This document shows, piece by piece, positions 58,371 to 64,000 of a DNA stretch of 64,000 bases (the first letter of the stretch is position 1; each line of letters begins with the position of its first letter). The notes below the pieces were generated by a model. That model was not told the DNA's origin and did not search any database. It worked only from the letters and a program-made list of their open reading frames with translations. Source of the stretch: Elymus sibiricus (lineage: Eukaryota; Streptophyta; Magnoliopsida; Poales; Poaceae); contig CM077666.1 in assembly GCA_039707655.1 (NCBI GenBank), forward strand, positions 286,057,166-286,121,165. The letters are read 5' to 3'. The position numbers and the translations under genes were made by a program.

Positions 58371-59629
58371 TCACCGGGGGTGTGGAAACCAAAGGATTTG
58401 TAGCCAAAGGAGCGGCAACCGTAGGAGCGGTAGCCAGAGGGACAGTGCCTGTGGGGGCGGTCCTGCTAGGGTTGGTGACGACGGGCGTAGCTGAAGGCAT
58501 GGCGGCGCGGTTGACATTGTTGTTACTCCATAGCCGCCTATGGCCGACTTGAGGACCCGCTCCAGGGTGATGGCCTATGGCGGCTTGTCGTCATCAGTTG
58601 TTGGAGTTGAGGGCAGCTTGCTAAGATAACTTTTTCCTCAGAGAAGTAGCAGTCTCAGATGCAGTTTTCTAGCTTGTGATCGCCCAGCAGTGGGAAGTTG
58701 GTGCACAACATTGCGACCAGATGGGATGTTTGGGTGGCATGGTGGGTCATTTTAGCATCGGTGCAATGCCTTGACCTCGTGGTCGTAGCGTCGGCTTCAA
58801 CCGTGAGAGTTGCTAACGAGCGACTATCGTTCTCCGGCTTGAAGGCCGGAGCTATGGCTGCCGGCGCGGGCTCTGAAGTATGCTCGGTAGCCGCGCGCGT
58901 CAATTGCTTGAAGAAGCGGTGGGACACGGAGTTGGATGGCCCCGTAGCGGTCGATGATGAACTCGAGCATGCCAGAGAACAGGGTCCATACATGAGTGGG
59001 CGGCAGACTGGTGTAGAGCTGCCCTGTCTCGTCCGCGATGAAGGTGAGAGAGCCGAAGATGAAGCTCTGGCCCGGCAAAACTCGTTGAGCATGATTGGAG
59101 ATCCGATCTGGGCTCGGTCTCTAGCCGGTGCAACCCCTGGCTGGCGCCAACTTGCGGTACCGAAAACGCCAGTAGCCTCGGTATGGTGTAGAGCGCGACC
59201 GGATGTTCCAGAGGGGATCACAGATGGGAGTTTTACCCAGGTTCGGGCCCTCATGGTCGAGGTAATACCCTGCTCCTTCTTTTCATTAATTAATGGTGGA
59301 AACACCTCAGGTGATGATTGCTACAGAGACGATGACTAAGACTCAAATGATCCTTGTACTACCCCTAGTCTTGCCTTATAAAGGGGGACGGGGTCTAGGG
59401 TTTACAAGTTCCCTAACCGACATTGAACCTCGATTGGCTGAGGTGTCCTTGGATTGTATGCCAGAAGAACCTTCCTGAACTCGGGCTTCTAATGGGCGAA
59501 GGGACCTTACCATGCCTTGACTCCTTCGGCCCTGAGGTCGGCCCATAGACGGGCCTTCCAGCTGATGGGCCACCCCTCGTATAGTACATCGCCAGGAGAG
59601 TCCTGATGAACAAGGATTCCTTTTGCATG
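58371..59629. repeat. Diverged repeat sequence including a second LTR Z-like piece
   Basis: No intact gene. 59230-59410 matches LTR Z in phrases (ttacccaggttcgggccctc, ggtaataccctgctcc, a cttataaagggggac block near 59375). ORFs on both strands at 58655-59339 mirror each other and have no recognised domain, so they are not called. Confidence 0.5.
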
Positions 59630-59867
59630 ATGGGTTAATAAAGTTCAAATGGCGATTATGGATTGGAAACAAGTCTACACTGCAAACAAAATTGACCAGT
59701 GAGTTTCATTCCAATGTTGTGGGGGGACATTTCGGTGTATGAGCCACATATCAGTATTTGTTCAAATTGTTTTACTATTTTGCTGGGAAAAAGCATGTTG
59801 AGGATTGGGTGAAGCAATGCTCTATGTGCTGGCTGTACATGGAACATACTGCCCGTTTTGGAAAGGC
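59630..59867 (+). pseudogene. Gypsy integrase zinc-domain relic
   Basis: A plus-strand reading, with frame changes, gives VVGGHFGVYE, a FAGKKHVEDWVKQC-like stretch and CSMCWLYMEH. This fits the HHCC zinc-binding part that opens gypsy integrases (H-x3-7-H, then C-x2-C). The fragment ends where the Harbinger element was inserted. Confidence 0.5.
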
Positions 59868-59870
59868 TTA

Positions 59871-61590
59871 GAGCATCTCTAGCCGACCCCTTAAAAGACT
59901 TTAACTCATTATAATTTTTGTTTCGATGAGTTAAATCGGACCTAACCATACCCTTATCCAACTTAACTCCTTAAAAAAATTAAGCATCGGCTTGACAGGC
60001 CTCCAAATATACTCGACCGACGCCACTTCTTAGAATAATTTCGGGCCTCCCCCGCGCCGGCCCTCTCCCCTGCACGCACCACATCGACGACGGAGTTGCA
60101 TCCGGTGTCAAAAGGTAGCCTCCGCCGCCGGGCCGCCGACACCCCGTAGCCTCCGCCACCCCTCCTCCTCCACTTTGATATGGTCGTCAGTCGCCACTGT
60201 CACCGGAATCGACCATGTCTCCGCCGTTGCATCCTCGATCCCGTGGACGAAATAACCACTGAGGAGCTTCATTTGTTCAAAACTAAAGCCGACAGATGAC
60301 GTAGAGCACCCGCCGAGGATCTAGGCACTACCGTTATCGCGGCAAGACCGGCGAGCTTTGACACCGACCGAGGAGTTTGGTTTGAGGCCTACCGTCTACT
60401 GTCGGCCGTCTGCTGCCCCGCCGTTTACTGCCGGCTGTCTGGCGCACCCGCCGTGGACCCCTAGCTTCGACATAGGCTCAACGCCGCCGACCGAGTCTCT
60501 CACCTCCTCCGCCCTCAAAGTGTACGATGAATTGCTTAGGTTCATTTTTTGTAGCTATTTTAATTACATTTTGCTGATTTTGCAATCCAATTCAACCTAT
60601 AATATTGCATAGTTTAGATGAAGAGGTTAAGGGAAATGTTCTTCAGTGACTCTTTGTCGGGCGAGGAGGAGGAAAACGATGACGATTTCAAAATGGCCAT
60701 TGTCGTGATCCTTAAGGAGGACTTTCGACGACCGAGACTAGGGTCAAAATTCGGCCGCTTGTACATCAATTGAGATAGAGAAGAGGGCCACGAGAATCTT
60801 ATGAATGATTACTCCAACCCGAATGCAACCTATCCGGAGAAGTATTTTTGTTGACAATTTAGGATGCACCGAAGTATTTTCTTCACCATTGCAAGGGCTG
60901 TGGAGAAGCATGATGAATGGTGTAAACTGAGGAGGAGTGCATCGGGGGAAATAAGTGTGAGCCCATTGATGAAGTGTGTCGTGGTTGTTTGAGTGCTTGC
61001 CTATGGGTCTTCGGCCAACGCCATTGATGACTATGTCCGCATCAGGGAAGATTCAATCATAGGCCGCTCGAAGATACACACAAGCCGTGATTGAGATCTA
61101 TGGGCCGGAGTACTTGAGGGCGAAACACGATGCGAACAGGATACATAAATTCCTTGCAGCGCATCGAAGCATCGAGAACCAAGAAGTTTGTACCCAACTT
61201 TAAGATGATCTTGTTGAGCATCAGTGACTACTCCATAGCACTTGATTGTTGTGTTTCTACCATACTCTTTACTTCATCTGGACCCTTTCATGTGTTTAAA
61301 TTTGAATAATTTGGTTTGTAAATTTTAAATCCATAATATTTCATGAATTGTGTGAACTTTTATTACCAAGTTTGGATTTAATATGTGCGCAAATATGTAG
61401 TTGAAATGTAGTACGTAAACAAAAACTTAGAGAAATTGACAAAGATTTTTGTTAAGGAGTTAAGTTTTAGTGGTTTGGCTAGGAATCATTTTTATTTAAC
61501 TCCTAAAATATAAATAGTTTTTTTTGCGCGGATCAAATATAAATAGTTAATGTATAAGGGCCGTTTGAGATGCTTCATTATGAGATGCTC
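59871..61590 (+). mobile_element. Decayed PIF/Harbinger transposon
   Basis: The ends are inverted repeats (gagcatctctagccgacccc at the left; the complement gagcatctc with a shifted agcatctcaaacggcccctt-like part at the right) and are flanked by TTA on both sides (59868-59870 and 61591-61593), the Harbinger target duplication. The 1.72 kb interior carries an N-terminal transposase relic but no catalytic core, so it is an internally deleted, non-autonomous copy. Confidence 0.85.
60618..61190 (+). pseudogene. PIF/Harbinger transposase N-terminal relic
   Basis: The plus-strand reading starts MKRLREMFFSDSLSGEEEEND and includes FRMHRSIFFTIARAVEKHD, RRSASGEISVSPLMKCVVVV, YGSSANAIDDYVRIRED and VIEIYGPEYLRAKHD. 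These are the conserved blocks before the DDE domain in plant Harbinger transposases (YRMSRxLFxRIxxAV, LSxLQKCTAAIR, YGxxADxxDEYxRIxES and FGPEYLR). There are at least three stops and a frameshift, and the reading ends before the GxxDCxHWxW catalytic block. Confidence 0.8.
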
Positions 61591-61593
61591 TTA

Positions 61594-62169
61594 TCCCCAC
61601 GGCATCGTCTTGCGGCATAGAACCGCAACCTCGCGCAGAGCGCATATGTTCGCCGTACGCCCCGCGTGGTAGAGCGGATCGTCAAGGGTTCCTTCCAAGA
61701 CGTCGTAAAACAAAATTTCTCATTACGGTATATTTTAGGGGGAATTTCTCGTTACGAGCTGCAACTGGCCAGATACTCTTTCAACGTCAGTTCCTCACCG
61801 CCTCTGCGAAGTCAGAGCAAGAGCGCACGTCACAGTTTTTATGATCATCACTGGATCGTAAGGTGAAACTTTGTTGATTAGCTAAACTTTTTGTAGACAA
61901 AAGAAGGATCGATCACATCAACCCTCCCGACCCATTTACAGACACCAAAGATCTTACATTTACATAACCAAATTCAGAGCCAAGACTAGGCTCATATATT
62001 GCCCCTAAATAACCGACAAAGCAAACCTATATATGCTAACACGACTTGCAGAAATAACAACTACTACTGCACTATAACTTTCTCCTGACCCGAGAGCGAA
62101 GACGAGACACTGCAACATCATCATCATCATCATCATCTCCAAAGATCGACCGAGGCGCATCGACCAGGA
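61594..62169. other. 3' flank and 3' UTR side of the carbonic anhydrase gene
   Basis: The sequence next to the stop codon likely forms the 3' UTR of the minus-strand gene and contains an ATC trinucleotide run at 62116-62137. Nothing else is recognised in 61594-61900. Confidence 0.55.
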
Positions 62170-63385
62170 TTACGGCGTTGCGTTTCCCTTCTTCTTCCAG
62201 AACCTGCGGTAGAACTGCACGGTGCGGCCGTTGAGCGGCTGCGTCGGCCTGTTGTTGCGCCGGTAGCCTTCCTCCAGGGGCGCGATCAGGGCGACAGCCT
62301 GCTCCATCGTCATCTCCCTCACCTGCAGCTCAGAAGGTTTCTCTCAGGTTCAGACATCCAATGAATTCAGAGCACAAGCTGCGATTCAGCAGTAACTTTT
62401 GTGGAGGCCAGAGTCAGACATACCCTGCCGAGGATGTTCCAGACGATGTTCTCCGTGCACGGCGGCGTGGTCAGCGCCCCGACGTACCGGTAGTACATGT
62501 TGGCGTAACTCCGCAGCGGCCACAGGCTTACGACTCCGGCGGGGATCGGAGCACCTTTCTCTGCGTTGCAGGCCTCCACATAGAGCTCGGATAGCTTTTC
62601 CTGCAGCTGCCATCCATCAACATTCCAAATGGTCAATTCTAGTAATGATTCTTAATCTAGTTTATATAGTCAAGGCATATAACTTGAGGATCAGAAGTTA
62701 CCTGCATAAGAAAAGGGTCTGGCCTGCCGAGCCGGTACAGGATCGCCACAACGGATATGTTGCCGTCGTCGCTGAAGTGAACCATGTGTTGCTCCACCGC
62801 AAACCTCTCGCCGTTGATGGTGTGCTCCGAAGGAGAGTGCCAATGGATGTTGTTCAGCTTGTACTTGACCCCGTCGATCTGCACCGTCCCAGCAGCATCC
62901 TCGCATTGGAGCTGCATCGATCGATCACACAGAGCAAGAGGATGAAACGCAAACTGTTGAATGCAGAAGGCAGGTAAGCAGCGTATGGTTCAGAGCAAAT
63001 TACCGCGATGTTGAAGATGTTGTCTACAAGGGTAGCATTCGCAGCGGTGTAATCCCTGTGAAGAGGCCCCAACATTGGGTTGTAAGCCACCTCGCTGGTC
63101 TTGATATCAACCGGAGACTGGTACGTCCCCATGGCGCAGCGCGTGAAGTTGGGGTCCAATGTTCCCCAGTGCTCGGGGCCAAGAGAACCGATGTACCCAA
63201 ACTTGGCACCATCTGCTACGCATCAAGGATGGACATATCATACATAAAAAACACAGTGAAATCCGAACTGCAAATGTGCTAGAAAGAAGAATTAACGTAC
63301 TGGTGTCACATGCAAGGGTGGTGAGAAAGCAAGCGCACAGCAGCAGCAGAGCAATGGGTGATGCATCTCCGCGGCGAGCGTCCAT
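62170..63385 (-). CDS. Alpha carbonic anhydrase, complete, five exons
   Basis: Exons (minus order): 63301-63385, 63004-63212, 62702-62911, 62424-62606 and 62170-62322. All introns are GT-AG, and the joined frame has 280 codons (279 residues) ending TAA. Residues 1-26 form a signal peptide (MDARRGD then a Leu/Ala/Cys-rich core), so secretion or chloroplast delivery via the secretory route is expected. The family text FGYIGSLGPEHWGTL, TYQSPVDIK, NIHWHSPSEHTING and TTPPCTENIVW is intact. Zinc ligands are H121, H123 and H140; C54 and C218 should form the conserved disulfide. The enzyme interconverts CO2 and bicarbonate. The start is the first ATG after a TATA box about 308 bp away; the fourth-exon acceptor was chosen (62606) so that the sequence aligns with rice relatives. 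The length is normal. The tail KKKGNATP is basic. Confidence 0.95.
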
Positions 63386-63692
63386 CTTCTCCTGCAACGG
63401 GTGGGTTCGACTTCGAAGCTAAGCAGCACGGCACAATCCACTGGAGATGCAAGTTCCTGCAAAAAGACAGACGGAAGGTGAGGCGATTCCGTGTGTAATC
63501 ATGCAGACCTCGATGGAGATGAGCCACACAAGACCCAAGCCTTTCGAAAAGGTGAGTCGTCGACCTCTCTCGGTGCTGGACCGACGGCAGGAATCTTTCT
63601 TCCGAGACGAGACCCGAGCAAGAACGCGCGCTGCCGGTGAAGGTGCTGGCTAGCTAGCTCGAGTCTCCTTGGTGTTTTCGCACACGTCCGCC

Positions 63693-63700
63693 TATATATA
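63693..63700 (-). promoter_or_regulatory. TATA box of the carbonic anhydrase gene
   Basis: tatatata on the minus strand, about 308 bp before the ATG. This implies a transcription start near 63665 and a 5' UTR of about 280 bases, with no sign of an intron. Confidence 0.7.
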
Positions 63701-64000
63701 CACAAGGCAGGTGGGGCCCATCACTTTCGCAACCGCTCTTTCTATTTAGTCTTTTTTTTCCTTGCTGTGAGTGAAATGGTTCGTGTGAGAATTCGCATGC
63801 AGAGAGTTGCGGTGGCGTGGGGGTGGTGGTGGGCTGGTGGCTAGTGCTCACCGCGGTAATAGTTGCACGTACGTACATGTGCAGCAATTTCTTCGTGCAT
63901 GCATGCATGCATGCACGAGTCGTGCTTCAGAGAATGTTGGGCCACGTCCTCCACACCCTTAAGGCTCGGCCATGTTTCTCACTACGTCCTCCACGTCGTG
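63701..64000. other. Upstream region of the carbonic anhydrase gene
   Basis: Contains GTAC and CATGCA motifs and a perfect (gcat)n run at 63896-63913 that is self-complementary. The CATGCA motif is the core of plant RY elements, but the run may just be a microsatellite. Confidence 0.5.

Noticed and set aside
58655..59339. Opposing ORFs of 216 and 213 codons
   Set aside because: They mirror each other over the same bases, have no recognised domain and lie within LTR-like repeat sequence.
62386..62613. Alternative minus frames and plus frames over the carbonic anhydrase exons
   Set aside because: Only the five-exon model with GT-AG introns gives the complete alpha carbonic anhydrase sequence.

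Overview
This 64 kb window looks like nuclear DNA of a large-genome grass, most likely wheat, barley or a relative (Triticeae). The evidence is an intron-containing plant gene, GC-rich first exons, a BARE/WIS/Angela-like Ty1-copia LTR, grass-type Ty3-gypsy families with tRNA-Asp and tRNA-iMet primer sites, a Stowaway MITE and a PIF/Harbinger relic. Nothing in it looks bacterial or organellar.

Only three host genes are well supported, and they lie at the two edges. At the left edge (minus strand) is a glutaredoxin-domain protein with an MGC lipidation-type N-terminus, cut by the window end (1-1244). Next is a 242-residue member of a plant-specific family of unknown function (2130-2858, minus). 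At the right edge (minus) is a complete five-exon alpha-type carbonic anhydrase, 279 residues, with a signal peptide and all three zinc histidines (62170-63385).

The sequence between them is a nest of transposable elements, whose order of arrival can partly be read from target-site duplications (TSDs). 3298-5944 is a 5'-truncated LINE with a 17-bp TSD. 6018-8804 is a duplicated 0.43 kb segment whose second copy carries a 1.47 kb GC-rich retroposon with a 15-bp TSD. 9108-9443 is a Stowaway MITE. 10100-11360 holds LINE and gypsy gag relics. 11690-37351 is an old copia element (plus). A 9.6 kb non-autonomous gypsy element (16822-26403, TSD ATGCT) was inserted into its integrase region, and its 3' end was lost to a rearranged minus-strand gypsy block (28444-36723). 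38418-51059 is a complete 12.6 kb chromovirus-type gypsy element (minus, TSD ATCAA) whose single gag-pol frame is interrupted by only three nonsense codons. 51060-59867 is a mosaic of gypsy pieces. 59871-61590 is a decayed PIF/Harbinger element with a TTA TSD.

The least explained content lies in the non-autonomous gypsy elements. One carries gag and protease relics plus an intact 340-codon Athila-type ORF but no recognisable reverse transcriptase or integrase. Two minus-strand blocks carry, in the gag position, a roughly 285-residue protein that I cannot assign to a family. These elements also share a strong GC hairpin in the LTR, repeated polypurine-tract-like motifs and conserved 3' non-coding blocks. 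Boundaries, frames and motifs were read by eye, and no database search was possible.
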